This document shows positions 17,549 to 26,870 of a stretch of DNA of 64,000 nucleotides, one piece after another (position 1 is the first letter of the stretch; the number at the start of each line of letters is the position of its first letter). Under the pieces are notes generated by a model. It ran no database searches, was not told the DNA's origin, and saw nothing but the letters and a program-made list of their open reading frames with translations. Source of the DNA: Acinetobacter equi (lineage in GTDB: Bacteria; Pseudomonadota; Gammaproteobacteria; Pseudomonadales; Moraxellaceae); contig NZ_CP012808.1 of the NCBI RefSeq assembly GCF_001307195.1, positions 2,170,001-2,234,000 on the forward strand. Reading direction: 5' to 3'. The translations under genes were made by a program, and so were the position numbers.

Positions 17549-18127
17549 ATGAATTTTAAAACTTTATCTTTAGGTTTGCTAGTAACAACATTGACTACAG
17601 TTTCTATTGCAAAACCAGTTGCTTATCAAATTGACCCAACACATACAGCAACAGTTTTTTCATGGAATCATTTTGGTTTTTCTACACCATCAGCGAACTT
17701 TAGTGACATTCAAGGTGTAATTAATGTCGATGAAGAAGTTCCAGCAAACTCTTCTGTTAATGTAACTATTCCTCTTTCTAGCTTAAATACAAACGTACAA
17801 GCTCTAGATGAGCATTTACAAACAGCAGACTTTTTCGATGCTGCTAAATATCCAACAATTACGTTTAAAAGCACGAAAGTAGAAACAAAAGATAAAAAGA
17901 AATTCAAAATTACTGGTGATCTTACTGTAAAAGGCGTGACTAAACCTGTGGTTCTAGATGCTGTGTTAAATAAACAAGCAGTACATCCAATGTCAAAAGC
18001 TGAAACAATTGGTTTTAATGCAACAACTTCATTCGATCGTTCTGCATTTGGTGTAGGTGCATATGTTCCAAATGTTGGCGATAAGATTACTGTAAATATT
18101 ACAACTGAAGCTTCTGTTAAGAAATAA
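17549..18127 (+). CDS. YceI family periplasmic protein
   Basis: The ATG at 17549 (MNFKTLSLGLLVTTLTTVSIAKPVAYQ) starts a standard signal peptide cut after SIA. The mature protein of about 170 residues is the YceI lipocalin-like fold: QIDPTHTATVFSWNHFGFSTPSANF near the start, VDEEVPANSSVNVTIP, DEHLQTADFFDAAKYPTITF in the middle, then a KFKITGDLTVKGVTKPV strand pair. YceI proteins bind isoprenoid-like or amphiphilic lipids in the periplasm. In several bacteria they respond to stress or base conditions. It is a single-gene unit with its own terminator. Confidence 0.9.
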   Translation: MNFKTLSLGLLVTTLTTVSIAKPVAYQIDPTHTATVFSWNHFGFSTPSANFSDIQGVINVDEEVPANSSVNVTIPLSSLNTNVQALDEHLQTADFFDAAKYPTITFKSTKVETKDKKKFKITGDLTVKGVTKPVVLDAVLNKQAVHPMSKAETIGFNATTSFDRSAFGVGAYVPNVGDKITVNITTEASVKK

Positions 18128-18156
18128 TTATTTATTTAACAGTAAGTTGTATTGAT

Positions 18157-18184
18157 AAAGCCACCTTATATGGTGGCTTTTTTA
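18157..18184 (+). terminator. YceI gene terminator
   Basis: AAAGCCACC, a 5-base loop and GGTGGCTTTTTT form a stem plus U-tract 30 bases after the yceI stop. Confidence 0.88.
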
Positions 18185-18266
18185 TGTCTAAAATTACAAT
18201 AAATACTTTTTATTTTGACTGTTTTTACAGCTTTTTTCGTAAAATGAAAAGAAATTTACGCCAAAT

Positions 18267-18413
18267 ATGAAGATTCCAAAACCTAGAAAACGTGGCAATT
18301 CTTTCCGTATAGAACTAATATTTAATGGGCAAAGAATTGGCGCCACTAGAGATACTGAAAAAGAATGTGAGCAATGGGTAGTGAGCCTACTGGGTTTGTT
18401 GGAGACTTTATAG
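18267..18413 (+). pseudogene. Phage-type integrase, N-terminal fragment
   Basis: A 48-codon frame begins MKIPKPRKRGNSFRIELIFN and continues with GQRIGATRDTEKECEQW. This matches my memory of the N-terminal Arm-type DNA-binding domain of tyrosine recombinases from Acinetobacter prophages. After residue 37 the similarity stops and the frame ends at 18413. The catalytic domain is missing. The break coincides with the left side of a decayed IS3 transposase remnant, so an insertion and later loss probably destroyed the integrase. No attachment site or tRNA is visible nearby. Confidence 0.55.
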
Positions 18414-18420
18414 TGTAGAG

Positions 18421-18737
18421 GTATCAGGAATATCTTTCTGTTCGCTATCAATCATTTAGAAATAGCAAATTTACGGACATCAGTCGGTATGACAGGTGAT
18501 TCATACGATAATGTTTTGGCCGAAACGGTAAATGGTTTATACAAAACCGAGGTGATTGAATATTTAAAAGCAGACTAGAAAGGCTTAGCGGATGTACAAC
18601 TTGCGACCCTAAATTGGGCGGATTAGTTCAATAAAAAGCGTATACGTAGTGCTCTCGGTTATGTGTCACCTTTTGAGTTTGAATCAATGTTAGATGATAA
18701 GATTAAGCTGTTAGGTTGGGTGAGCGAATTTAAATAA
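18421..18737 (+). pseudogene. Decayed IS3-family transposase (orfB C-terminal part)
   Basis: Two frames join across a shift near 18450. The first reads YQEYLSVRYQS, the second ANLRTSVGMTGDSYDNVLAE, then TVNGLYKTEVIEYLKAD, and after a stop KGLADVQLATLNWAD, and after another stop FNKKRIRSALGYVSPFEFE. SVGxxGDSYDNxLAExxNGLYKxE is the DDE-domain signature of IS3-group OrfB. Both stops are TAG where the family has Trp (TGG). The remnant therefore carries one frameshift and two nonsense changes and lacks orfA and the N-terminal part of orfB. I could not recognise terminal inverted repeats. Confidence 0.8.
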
Positions 18738-18972
18738 AAAGGTGCAGTTCACTGCCCATTGTTGGGCGTACTATTTATAGGCTTAATACCCAATAAAAAA
18801 TTAGTATAAATGTAGTTGTATTTTTGCGTATTGAATTATTTGAATTATTAATTATTTAAAAAGTAAAAATTTGAATTTAAATAAAAAAATCTGTTCTGAT
18901 TTGTATAATTCATTCTTTGTTTTTTTAAAATATGATAACGTTAACAAAAGATTTGAATTGTCTAAGTTAGAT

Positions 18973-19452
18973 ATGAAAAAAAAATTTATAATGCCATTTA
19001 TTGTGTGTTTAAGTCTTTCTGCTTATGTTTATGGTGAAAAGGCAGATTCGGAACAGACGGTTAACCAATTTCAACCTTCAGTGAATACTGTACGAATTTC
19101 CTTAAAACCTGAGATCGTTGGGTTATGGGGAATGAGTATAGATAATCAAAAGAAGTGTACTGAGTACTATAATTTTAAAAGTAATAATGAATTTGTAGTG
19201 AAAAGTGATAAAGAATGGACAACAGGTTTTTATGAATATGAGCCAATGGTTAATTTTGATGATAAAAGAAATATTTTAACTTTGCATGTAAATTACGATA
19301 ATAATGAAATGGATTGTTCAGGAAATCAAGTTGATCAGTCTGATGAATTATCACAGTATAGTGTGAAATGGAAAAATCCAAAATCAATAGAGCTTTGTAA
19401 TCCTGAAAGACCTGACGAATGTTTTGCGACCTTAAATCGCGTATTGCCGTAA
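18973..19452 (+). CDS. Unknown secreted protein
   Basis: The ATG at 18973 (MKKKFIMPFIVCLSLSAYVYG) gives a signal peptide; an upstream TTG frame from 18871 has no such start. The 159-residue product is polar, with a central LKPEIVGLWGMSIDNQKKCTEYYNF segment, TGFYEYEPMVNFD, and an even number of Cys in the mature part (KKC, DC, LC, EC) that could form two disulfides. The GLWG plus later strand pattern resembles small lipocalin-like or beta-barrel periplasmic proteins. I do not recognise a named family. It lies just downstream of the integrase/IS3 scar and is followed by a strong terminator. Confidence 0.62.
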   Translation: MKKKFIMPFIVCLSLSAYVYGEKADSEQTVNQFQPSVNTVRISLKPEIVGLWGMSIDNQKKCTEYYNFKSNNEFVVKSDKEWTTGFYEYEPMVNFDDKRNILTLHVNYDNNEMDCSGNQVDQSDELSQYSVKWKNPKSIELCNPERPDECFATLNRVLP

Positions 19453-19503
19453 ATGAATATAGCTTAGGATGCTCTGTTTTATATCTGATTTATTTTTTAA
19501 CTT

Positions 19504-19530
19504 AAAAAGCCGCGATTAACGCGGCTTTTT
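19504..19530. terminator. Bidirectional terminator between the secreted protein and accC
   Basis: AAAAAGCCGCG, a 4-base loop and CGCGGCTTTTT form a GC-rich perfect stem with U-tracts on both strands, between two convergent genes. Confidence 0.92.
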
Positions 19531-19535
19531 ATACT

Positions 19536-20900
19536 TTATACTTTATCAGAATGACCTTCTACTTGTTTAAGTAGGTGTTTTTCAAGGTAGTGAATATCCA
19601 TTGCTTCTTTACAGAAATTTGGATCTTGTAAGATTAAATCTTTATGTAAAGGAATATTAGTTTTAATACCTGTTAAGATCATTTCATCTAGCGCTTGGCG
19701 CATACGTGCAATAGCAGTTTCACGATCTTTACCATGAGCAATGAGTTTTGCAATCATTGAATCATAATAAGGTGGAATACTATATTCAGGGTAAATGTGT
19801 GAATCTAAACGAATACCTGCGCCGCCTGGAGCATAGAAGCTTTCAATTTTACCTGGTGATGGTAAGAAAGTAGTTGGATCTTCCGCATTGATACGGCACT
19901 CAATAGCATGTCCTTGAACTTTAATATCATCTTGAGTAATGCTTAGACCAAGCCCAGCAGCTACACGTAATTGTTGTTCAATAATATCGATCCCTGTCAC
20001 CATTTCTGTTACAGGATGCTCAACTTGAACACGAGTATTCATTTCAATAAAGAAGAATTCACCATCTTCAAATAAGAACTCAAATGTACCAGCGCCACGG
20101 TATTGCATCAATTCACAGGCATGAACACAAGCTTTTAGAATATCAGCACGTGCTTGTTCTGGTAAGCCGGGAGCAGGTGCTTCTTCAAGTACTTTTTGAT
20201 GGCGACGCTGTAAAGAGCAGTCACGATCATAAAGATGAACGGCATGACCATTACCATCTGCCAAAATTTGAACTTCTACATGACGAGGAGTTTGTAGGAA
20301 ACGTTCCATATAGACCGTATCATCTCCAAACCACATTTCAGCATCACGTTGTGCTGCTTGAACAGACTCAAGTAGTGTATCTACACGTTCAACAATACGC
20401 ATACCACGACCACCACCACCAGAAGCTGCTTTCACAATAAGTGGAAAGCCAATCTCTTTAGCTTCTGCAAGAGCATTTTGTGGTGTAACAGCATGTGCTG
20501 AACCTGGAACAGTTGGAACACCAGCTTTACGCATTGCAGTAATGGCAGAAACTTTGTTTCCCATTAGACGAATATGTTCAGGACGAGGACCGATGAAAAT
20601 GAAGCCAGAATTTTCAACAATTTCTGCAAATTCTGCATTTTCAGATAAAAATCCATAACCAGGATGAATAGCATCTGCACCAGTCACTTCAGCAGCTGTA
20701 ATAATTGCTGGAATATTTAGGTAGCTTTCACTACTTGCTCCAGGACCAATACATACGGCTTCATCACAGAAACGCAGATGCATTAAATCTTTATCGGCAT
20801 CGGAATAAATACCAACGGTTTTAATTCCTAAAGTTTTGCAAGCACGGGTGATGCGAAGAGCAATTTCACCACGGTTTGCAATTAAAACTTTTTGCAACAT
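19536..20900 (-). CDS. accC: Acetyl-CoA carboxylase, biotin carboxylase subunit
   Basis: AccC carboxylates the biotin on AccB with bicarbonate and ATP, the first half of malonyl-CoA synthesis. The 454-residue protein shows the full ATP-grasp layout: [12 protein letters not shown] at the start, [16 protein letters not shown] near residue 78, the glycine-rich loop [14 protein letters not shown] near 159, and catalytic [18 protein letters not shown] near 288. It is the last gene of the aroQ-accB-accC run, 17 bases after accB. The operon ends at the hairpin at 19504. Confidence 0.96.
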   Translation of the reverse strand: MLQKVLIANRGEIALRITRACKTLGIKTVGIYSDADKDLMHLRFCDEAVCIGPGASSESYLNIPAIITAAEVTGADAIHPGYGFLSENAEFAEIVENSGFIFIGPRPEHIRLMGNKVSAITAMRKAGVPTVPGSAHAVTPQNALAEAKEIGFPLIVKAASGGGGRGMRIVERVDTLLESVQAAQRDAEMWFGDDTVYMERFLQTPRHVEVQILADGNGHAVHLYDRDCSLQRRHQKVLEEAPAPGLPEQARADILKACVHACELMQYRGAGTFEFLFEDGEFFFIEMNTRVQVEHPVTEMVTGIDIIEQQLRVAAGLGLSITQDDIKVQGHAIECRINAEDPTTFLPSPGKIESFYAPGGAGIRLDSHIYPEYSIPPYYDSMIAKLIAHGKDRETAIARMRQALDEMILTGIKTNIPLHKDLILQDPNFCKEAMDIHYLEKHLLKQVEGHSDKV

Positions 20901-20917
20901 TGTGAGTCCCCGTGGTA

Positions 20918-21337
20918 TTAGGCGCGATAACGGAATAATGGTTGACCAAACTGAATTACATCGCCATTTTTAACTAAAATTTCTTCAATAACACCACTTT
21001 GAGTTGCCTCAATTGGGTTCATGATTTTCATTGCTTCGATGATACCCAAGGTTTCACCAGCAGAAATAGTTTGACCTACTTTAACAAATGGTGCTTCGCC
21101 AGGACTTGGTGCAGCATAAAAGACACCAACCATTGGTGATGTTTCAACAGCACCACGTGGAGTTTTTGCAGCAGCAGGAGCTTCTGCAACAGGCGTTGGC
21201 ATTGTTGGAACAGCTGCTGCTACAACAGGATTGCGACGTGTAAGAGCAATCGACTGATCGCCTTCTTTTACTTCAATCGCTTGTAAGTCAGACTCAATCA
21301 TTAAATCGATGAGTTTCTTGATTTTACGAATATCCAT
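20918..21337 (-). CDS. accB: Acetyl-CoA carboxylase, biotin carboxyl carrier protein
   Basis: AccB carries the biotin that shuttles the carboxyl group between AccC and AccAD. The 139-residue product starts [22 protein letters not shown], has an Ala/Pro-rich flexible linker (residues about 35-60), and ends with the biotinyl domain containing the thumb and the biotinylation site EAMKIMN near residue 105. It stands between aroQ and accC on the minus strand with 17-base gaps on either side. Confidence 0.96.
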   Translation of the reverse strand: MDIRKIKKLIDLMIESDLQAIEVKEGDQSIALTRRNPVVAAAVPTMPTPVAEAPAAAKTPRGAVETSPMVGVFYAAPSPGEAPFVKVGQTISAGETLGIIEAMKIMNPIEATQSGVIEEILVKNGDVIQFGQPLFRYRA

Positions 21338-21354
21338 GAGACAGTATTCCTAAT

Positions 21355-21810
21355 TTAAGATTTTATAGAAGAGTTAATTTTTTCAATAGCGAAATCGAGA
21401 GCGGCTGCATATCCTTTTGCACCAAGGCCACAAATTACACCAATTGCTTTATCTGAGAGATATGAATGATGTCTAAATGCTTCACGTGCATGTACATTAG
21501 ACAAATGAACTTCAATAAATGGTATTGCGACACCGAGCAACGCATCACGTACTGCAACAGATGTATGAGTTAATGCAGCAGGATTGATGATAATAAATTG
21601 AATACCTTCTTCTTGTGCTTGGTGAATGCGATCTACAATCGCACCTTCCCAATTACTTTGAAATGTATCTAATTCAATTGATAAATTCGCTGCTTGTTGA
21701 ATGAGTTGCTGATTTATATCTTTTAAGGTTAGGGAACCATATACTTCAGGTTCACGCATGCCTAGCAAGTTTAAATTAGGTCCATGAATGACCAAAATGG
21801 TTGCACTCAT
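21355..21810 (-). CDS. aroQ: 3-dehydroquinate dehydratase, type II
   Basis: This enzyme catalyses the third step of the shikimate pathway as a dodecamer. The 151-residue length and motifs are those of the type II class: [16 protein letters not shown] with the catalytic Arg/Tyr loop at residues 9-24, [16 protein letters not shown] near 80, [20 protein letters not shown] near 102 with the catalytic His, and GLGAKGY near the end. It is first in the aroQ-accB-accC operon, an arrangement common in gammaproteobacteria. A GGAG ribosome site precedes the ATG. Confidence 0.95.
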   Translation of the reverse strand: MSATILVIHGPNLNLLGMREPEVYGSLTLKDINQQLIQQAANLSIELDTFQSNWEGAIVDRIHQAQEEGIQFIIINPAALTHTSVAVRDALLGVAIPFIEVHLSNVHAREAFRHHSYLSDKAIGVICGLGAKGYAAALDFAIEKINSSIKS

Positions 21811-22607
21811 TCGGTTCGCTCCAGTTTGAAAGTTGCAATATTATTTGCAAGATGTCTGCAAAATTTGCTTATTATGGCATAAAATCCCATTCTTTTATTT
21901 ATAAATTCTTTAAAATGACATGGAACATAGGGGCCAAAATGTTGGTATATAATGAGAACTTTGCAAGGAAGTGGCAATGTTAAAAGATACCAAATGTAAA
22001 ATTTATTATTCATTTTTACATTTTAAAATAATTGGCTAAATCTATACATTTACTTTATGTAAACTTTGTTTAATATGTGTTTAAAAGTGTGATTTGTTTA
22101 TCATTATTTTTGTTTTTTACTTTTTTTGATTTTAGTACCTAATTTTAAAAACAATATAAAACAATAGGGTATCTACATTGTCGTGTTTTATTTAAATAAT
22201 TAATGTGCTGATCTAAAAGTAATTTGAATTCTATCTGTGGTTTTTTTTGGGGTCTAAAAATATATAAATATCATATATATGGGGCTTACATTAGTTGTTC
22301 TAGTTTAACTGTATATATAAATTTCTAATGTCTTTATGTTGTTTATATTTATATAGCTGATGAAATATAAACTAGTATTCTGTTAGAAAACATCTAAAAA
22401 TGAGCTTGATTGTGATTTTGGAGATAAAAACAACTTTGGGTTGATGTCTTATTTATTAATGAGAAATTCCCCCTTTTTTATGTTTTGAACCGTATAAATT
22501 GGCGAGATTGCTCATTTTTGTTGAAATATTGAACTTATTTAGAAAGGATTTAGAGACTAACTGATTAAAAAAAATTGGCAAAAGTGTTGATGAGTAGTTT
22601 TTTAAGA
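21811..22607. other. 800-base AT-rich gap with no convincing gene
   Basis: The gap lies upstream of the aroQ operon and downstream of a secreted-protein gene on the same strand. Two overlapping frames of about 60 codons on opposite strands (21801-21983 and 21807-22013) have no ribosome site or homology that I recognise. No clear terminator-promoter pair, tRNA or repeat array is visible. The part next to 21811 must carry the aroQ-acc promoter. Confidence 0.4.
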
Positions 22608-23246
22608 TTAATCATAAAGTCGGTAAATGCCGTTGAAAGACTCACATCCTTTCCTAACTGATTTCATTATAATATATGCTTTTGTATATTTAACTGCATA
22701 TTTACAATCATTATTATTGTTAATGATTTCTACTTTTTCTTCAGGAGTTGAATAAGCGAGTAATGAATAAGTTTGTTTTTCAGGTTTATTATTCGGATTT
22801 AAATATGCGGTACCTTCAATTTTAATATTATTTTTACTTAATTGATGAACTTGTATGTGAATTGGATTTTTTGTTACTAAATAACCATTTTCAACTTTTA
22901 AGTAGTGCTGGGTTAGACTTTGATTCAGTGAAGAAAAAAAATTAAGTTGATCTATACGACTATCTAATTGTTGTCGATAACATGAAATACTTTTACAGCG
23001 CTGTAAACGATTTAACCAAATAATTTGAGTATCTTGTAAGAGGTGAAGTGGCGCATCTGTCACAATATATGCTGTGGTTGCTTGGGTTTCTAATTTTTTC
23101 TTTTGCTCTTGAAAATCAGTTGAGCAAACTATTTTTAGTGATGAGCAATCTAATTCTTGGGCAGTTACCGATGATAGGAACATATATCCTAAGCCAAAGA
23201 TAGAACAAATCGTTTTAATCAGATTAATTTCTTTTTTTAACTGCAT
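22608..23246 (-). CDS. Secreted LprI-like protein of unknown role
   Basis: The 212-residue protein has an N-terminal signal (cleavage about after VTAQ, residue 30) followed by LDCSSLKIVCSTDFQEQKKKLE. A second block QIIWLNRLQRCKSISCYRQQLDSRIDQL lies near residues 73-100. The spacing of Cys pairs and the W-L-x-x-R-x-x-C-x-x-x-x-C-Y motif is that of the LprI/DUF1311 lysozyme-inhibitor-like module. The rest (residues 110-212) is a beta-rich unknown domain with two more Cys. Periplasmic location is likely. The inhibitor role is only a family suggestion. Confidence 0.6.
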   Translation of the reverse strand: MQLKKEINLIKTICSIFGLGYMFLSSVTAQELDCSSLKIVCSTDFQEQKKKLETQATTAYIVTDAPLHLLQDTQIIWLNRLQRCKSISCYRQQLDSRIDQLNFFSSLNQSLTQHYLKVENGYLVTKNPIHIQVHQLSKNNIKIEGTAYLNPNNKPEKQTYSLLAYSTPEEKVEIINNNNDCKYAVKYTKAYIIMKSVRKGCESFNGIYRLYD

Positions 23247-23344
23247 GATCGCTTATACTTTCACTCTATTTCGCTGCTTTAACTATATCTAAATAGAAAG
23301 CATGAATACAACATTTGAATGACTATTTTCTCAAGGAATTGCGC

Positions 23345-23833
23345 ATGATTCAACAAATTCGTATTGGACAAGGTATAGATGTTCATGCATTTGAAGAAGG
23401 TGAGTTTGTCACTTTAGCTGGTATTCAAATTCCACATACACATGGCTTAAAAGCACATTCAGATGGCGATGTTATTTTACATGCACTCTGTGATGCATTA
23501 TTGGGCGCTTTGGCACTAGGTGATATTGGTCAACATTTTCCTGATACTGATCCTAACTTTAAAGGAGCAGATAGCCGTGTATTGCTGAAACATGTATATT
23601 GTCTTATTTTAGATCGCGGATATGTATTGAATAATGCCGATATTACGGTTGCTTGTGAGCGTCCTAAGTTAGCACCATATAATTTAGATATGCGTCAAAG
23701 CATTGCAAATGTTTTAGAAGTTGATGTGACTCAAATTAGTATTAAAGCCACAACAACTGAAAAGTTAGGCTTTACTGGTCGTAAAGAAGGAATTCTAGCA
23801 ACTGCAACAGTACTAATTTCTCATTCCAAATGA
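23345..23833 (+). CDS. ispF: 2-C-methyl-D-erythritol 2,4-cyclodiphosphate synthase
   Basis: IspF closes the cyclic diphosphate in the MEP isoprenoid pathway. I choose the ATG at 23345 because AAGGA sits 6 bases upstream; an in-frame TTG lies 30 bases earlier. The 162-residue length is normal. Metal ligands are visible in GQGIDVHAF (DxH) near residue 8, the HSDGDVILHALCDALLGA loop near 38, and DIGQHFPDTDP near 60. The motif TTTEKLGFTGRKEGI near the end is typical. Its partner ispD is not in this window. Its stop overlaps the end of a convergent phosphatase gene by 13 bases. Confidence 0.95.
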   Translation: MIQQIRIGQGIDVHAFEEGEFVTLAGIQIPHTHGLKAHSDGDVILHALCDALLGALALGDIGQHFPDTDPNFKGADSRVLLKHVYCLILDRGYVLNNADITVACERPKLAPYNLDMRQSIANVLEVDVTQISIKATTTEKLGFTGRKEGILATATVLISHSK

Positions 23834-24366
23834 TCATCTATTTGATGAAGATCATTTTGTAACTCTTGGGTAGCTTTTCGACCTTGGAGTTGTAAAGCTA
23901 CAGCATGAATAAGACCTGTCCAAGTCTCATCAGGCTCCCAAATTTGATGCATTAATTCTTGTGCAGTCGGCATATCTATATTCATATAATATTGGCGATA
24001 TAAATACATTAAGCTACTGACACGATAGTTTTTTGCGCAATGCACCCAGACCATTTTTTCTTGAATAAGGTGATGAATTAAGTCGAGAACTAAAAGGCAT
24101 TGCTCATCAGATGGTTGATCCCAAAGAATAGGAATTTGAATATATTCCAAACCCAGTTCTAAGCAAATACGATCTTCATTTTCTAAATGAGGATTTGCAT
24201 CGTTTAATGCGAGGTTAATGATGGTATTAACACCATATTCTTTGATATATTGCAACTGTTCTGCAAAAGGTTGTCCAGAAGTAAATAGATGTTCGTGAAT
24301 AAACTGGAAATTTTGAATTTGGCTTAGATGATGTTCGATATCATTCATAATGTAGACACTTTCCAT
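23821..24366 (-). CDS. Protein tyrosine phosphatase-like protein (DUF442/DSP fold)
   Basis: The 181-residue protein has the Cys-based phosphatase signature HCAKNYRVS near residue 114 (HCxxxxxR), preceded by a WVHC strand. It also has the family-typical N-terminal LFTSGQP and NTIINLALNDANP blocks of DUF442/beta-lactamase-hydrolase-like phosphatases. The Asp general acid may lie in LWDQPSDEQ. A second ATG at 24348 (MNDIEHH) is also possible. Its 3' end overlaps the convergent ispF gene by 13 bases. Whether it acts on proteins or small molecules cannot be read from sequence. Confidence 0.78.
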   Translation of the reverse strand: MESVYIMNDIEHHLSQIQNFQFIHEHLFTSGQPFAEQLQYIKEYGVNTIINLALNDANPHLENEDRICLELGLEYIQIPILWDQPSDEQCLLVLDLIHHLIQEKMVWVHCAKNYRVSSLMYLYRQYYMNIDMPTAQELMHQIWEPDETWTGLIHAVALQLQGRKATQELQNDLHQIDDHLE

Positions 24367-24389
24367 ATATTACCTAGAGACTATAAAAT

Positions 24390-24418
24390 AAAAACGCCAT
24401 CTTGACGATGGCGTTTTT
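24390..24418 (-). terminator. Terminator of the DAHP synthase gene
   Basis: AAAACGCCATC, a 4-base loop and GATGGCGTTTTT form a GC-rich stem with U-tracts, 8 bases after the stop of the minus-strand gene. Confidence 0.9.
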
Positions 24419-24425
24419 GCTTTAA

Positions 24426-25526
24426 TTAACGCTGAGGTAAAACATCTTTTAATGCTTCATGCATTTCTAAAAGTACTTTTTCTGTTGTGTCCCAATCAAT
24501 ACAGCCATCTGTTACAGATTTACCATATTCTAAATCACATAGATTAGTTGGAATATCTTGGCGACCGCCTTTAAGATGACTTTCAACCATAATACTTACA
24601 ATTGATTTATTACCATCTAAAATTTGTTCAGTGATATTTTTTAAAACTAATGGTTGTAGGAATGGATCTTTATTTGAATTTGCATGGCTAGTATCAATCA
24701 TAATTTTATTACTAACTTTAGCTTTAGCGAGAGCAGCTTCAGCTTCAGCCACTGAGCCTGCATCATAGTTTGGCTTACCATTACCACCACGTAAAACAAC
24801 ATGTGCATAAGGGTTACCATTGGTGCGGATCACGGATACTTGACCATTTTCATTTAAACCAAGGAAGCTATGACTGTGTTGTACTGACTGCATTGCATTT
24901 GTGGCAACAGTTAATCCACCATCTGTACCATTTTTAAAACCTACAGGCGATGATAAGCCCGAAGACATTTCACGGTGAGTTTGACTTTCTGTTGTACGTG
25001 CACCGATTGCAGACCAAGATATTAAGTCTTGATAATATTGTGGTGAGTTTGGATCAAGTGCTTCAGTTGCACATGGCAAACCTTTTTCATTAAGTTCTAA
25101 TAAAAGTTTGCGACCTAAACGAAGACCCTTTTCAATATTAAAAGAATCATTCATATCAGGATCGTTAATTAAACCTTTCCAACCAACCGTAGTGCGTGGT
25201 TTTTCAAAGTAAACACGCATAACGACGTAAATAGAATCTTTAATTTTTTCACTTAGTATTTTTAAGCGATCTGCATATTCATGCGCTGCGTTTACATCAT
25301 GAATTGAACATGGCCCAATAACAACAAATAGACGTTTATCATTACCATCTAAGATGTTACGTATGGTTTCACGACCTTTGAGTACAGTTTGATAAGCAGC
25401 TTCAGTCAGTGGTAACTCTGTTTTTAATTGTGCTGGAGTTACCAAGGGTTGAATGCTTTGTACATTCACATCATCGATATCATTTTGGGTAATAGAATTT
25501 GACTGTAAAGTATTCATTGCCGTCAC
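24426..25526 (-). CDS. 3-deoxy-7-phosphoheptulonate (DAHP) synthase, class I
   Basis: This enzyme condenses erythrose-4-phosphate and phosphoenolpyruvate at the entry of aromatic amino acid synthesis. The 366-residue length and the signature KPRTTVGWKGLINDPDMN near residue 113 place it in the AroF/G/H group. Other conserved parts are VVIGPCSIHD, CATEALDPNSPQYYQDLISW, the metal-site HANSNKDPF and ESHLKGGRQDIP. Which amino acid inhibits it cannot be told by eye, so no specific symbol among aroF, aroG and aroH is assigned. It is a single-gene unit with its own terminator. Confidence 0.93.
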   Translation of the reverse strand: MTAMNTLQSNSITQNDIDDVNVQSIQPLVTPAQLKTELPLTEAAYQTVLKGRETIRNILDGNDKRLFVVIGPCSIHDVNAAHEYADRLKILSEKIKDSIYVVMRVYFEKPRTTVGWKGLINDPDMNDSFNIEKGLRLGRKLLLELNEKGLPCATEALDPNSPQYYQDLISWSAIGARTTESQTHREMSSGLSSPVGFKNGTDGGLTVATNAMQSVQHSHSFLGLNENGQVSVIRTNGNPYAHVVLRGGNGKPNYDAGSVAEAEAALAKAKVSNKIMIDTSHANSNKDPFLQPLVLKNITEQILDGNKSIVSIMVESHLKGGRQDIPTNLCDLEYGKSVTDGCIDWDTTEKVLLEMHEALKDVLPQR

Positions 25527-25726
25527 TGGTTTGATTATACAAGATTATTTCATAGACCGACTATAACATGAATATATTGCTTATTTGTTATAAAAAAGAG
25601 CAATACGTCAATCAAAAAAAAGTCATGAATCGGAATTTTAAAGTAAAAATAAATTGATTTAATGATGTATTTTTCATATAGCAAGATAATGGCTTGAATT
25701 ATAAGTAGTCCAAGCCATTCATTAAT

Positions 25727-26614
25727 TTATGCTTGTTTTACTTCAGTGATATGTTTGATTTGAGCTGTCTCATTCGTTATTGGTTTAGATTTAACAGGAT
25801 TAATAATAAAATTTATACCCAAAGCAAAGAGTGTTGCGCCTAAAATTTTTCGAATATATCTTTCTGGTAAGCGGGAACTAATTAAAGTACCTACAATAAT
25901 AGCTGGGATTGAGCCACAAAGTAACCATCCTAAAAGTGAAAAATCAACATTACCTGAAGACATATGTCCTAAGCCGGCAACTAATGTTAATAAAACAGCA
26001 TGAACAACATCTGAACCAATAATACGAATCATTGGTAAGTTGGGGAACATTAAAATTAATGCCATAATTCCAAATGCACCTGCACCTACAGAAGACAATG
26101 TGACGAAGATACCTAAAATAATTCCCATAAAAATGATGTATACACGTTTATTTTTAGCTTGTTCGCGAATTGTATTTTCATCTTGTAAAATTTCACTGTT
26201 TTTTGTTTTACGAAATCTTTCAAATAATTTTTCGATATATCCACGAAACATAATAGAAATACCAGTTAGTGTCAGCATAAAACCGAGAACTACAGTCAGT
26301 ACCATTTTGTAATGTGTTGATTGGCTAAGATAGTTATCTAATACCCAATGTGTAGCAAAAGAAGCAGGAATACTACCGATGGCAAGCCAAATAACAATAG
26401 GCCAAACAATATTCATTTTTTTAGCATGAACAATTGATCCACAAAATTTTGAAATAGCTGCGTATAAAAGATCTGTACCAATTGCAATATGTGGTTCTAT
26501 TCGGAATAAGGTAATTAATATTGGGGTCATCAGTGAACCGCCACCAACACCTGTAACTCCTACACAAAAACCAACTAAAACGCCTGCTAAAATAAACTCA
26601 ATTGGACCAAACAT
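25727..26614 (-). CDS. TauE/SafE family sulfite or anion exporter
   Basis: The 295-residue membrane protein has eight hydrophobic segments in two repeats, each starting with the family signature: VGFCVGVTGVGGGSLMTPIL at residues about 15-34 and VTLSSVGAGAFGIMALILMF near 172-190. This duplicated G-rich motif defines the TSUP (TauE/SafE) family. The loop between repeats (about residues 130-155) is charged. Substrates of this family include sulfite, sulfoacetate and other organosulfur anions, but no sulfonate genes are next to it. It appears to be transcribed alone. Confidence 0.88.
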   Translation of the reverse strand: MFGPIEFILAGVLVGFCVGVTGVGGGSLMTPILITLFRIEPHIAIGTDLLYAAISKFCGSIVHAKKMNIVWPIVIWLAIGSIPASFATHWVLDNYLSQSTHYKMVLTVVLGFMLTLTGISIMFRGYIEKLFERFRKTKNSEILQDENTIREQAKNKRVYIIFMGIILGIFVTLSSVGAGAFGIMALILMFPNLPMIRIIGSDVVHAVLLTLVAGLGHMSSGNVDFSLLGWLLCGSIPAIIVGTLISSRLPERYIRKILGATLFALGINFIINPVKSKPITNETAQIKHITEVKQA

Positions 26615-26870
26615 CGATATATGTCAAATATGAAAAAACACGCATATGTTATGACTTTTAAATATAAAGAGTTGTCTTGATTAATGATTTACTTATTCCA
26701 AAAAAAGATATAGAAAATAGGGGGAATGTTAAAATTACATTCTTTTTATATACACATTTGAATTTTGAAAAAGTGAAACAGGTTATTTTTTTGAATTTTT
26801 AATATTATTTGATTTTTTACTCCAAAGACGAAGAAACTACGGTTTTTAAGTGCGAATATGCTAATCTTTT

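Noticed and set aside
18194..18451. 85-codon minus-strand frame beside yceI
   Set aside because: It is antisense to the integrase and IS3 remnants, whose plus-strand reading explains the sequence.
21801..22013. Two overlapping opposite-strand frames of 60-68 codons upstream of aroQ
   Set aside because: Both overlap the aroQ start and its promoter region, neither has a ribosome site, and the amino acid make-up is what random AT-rich DNA gives.
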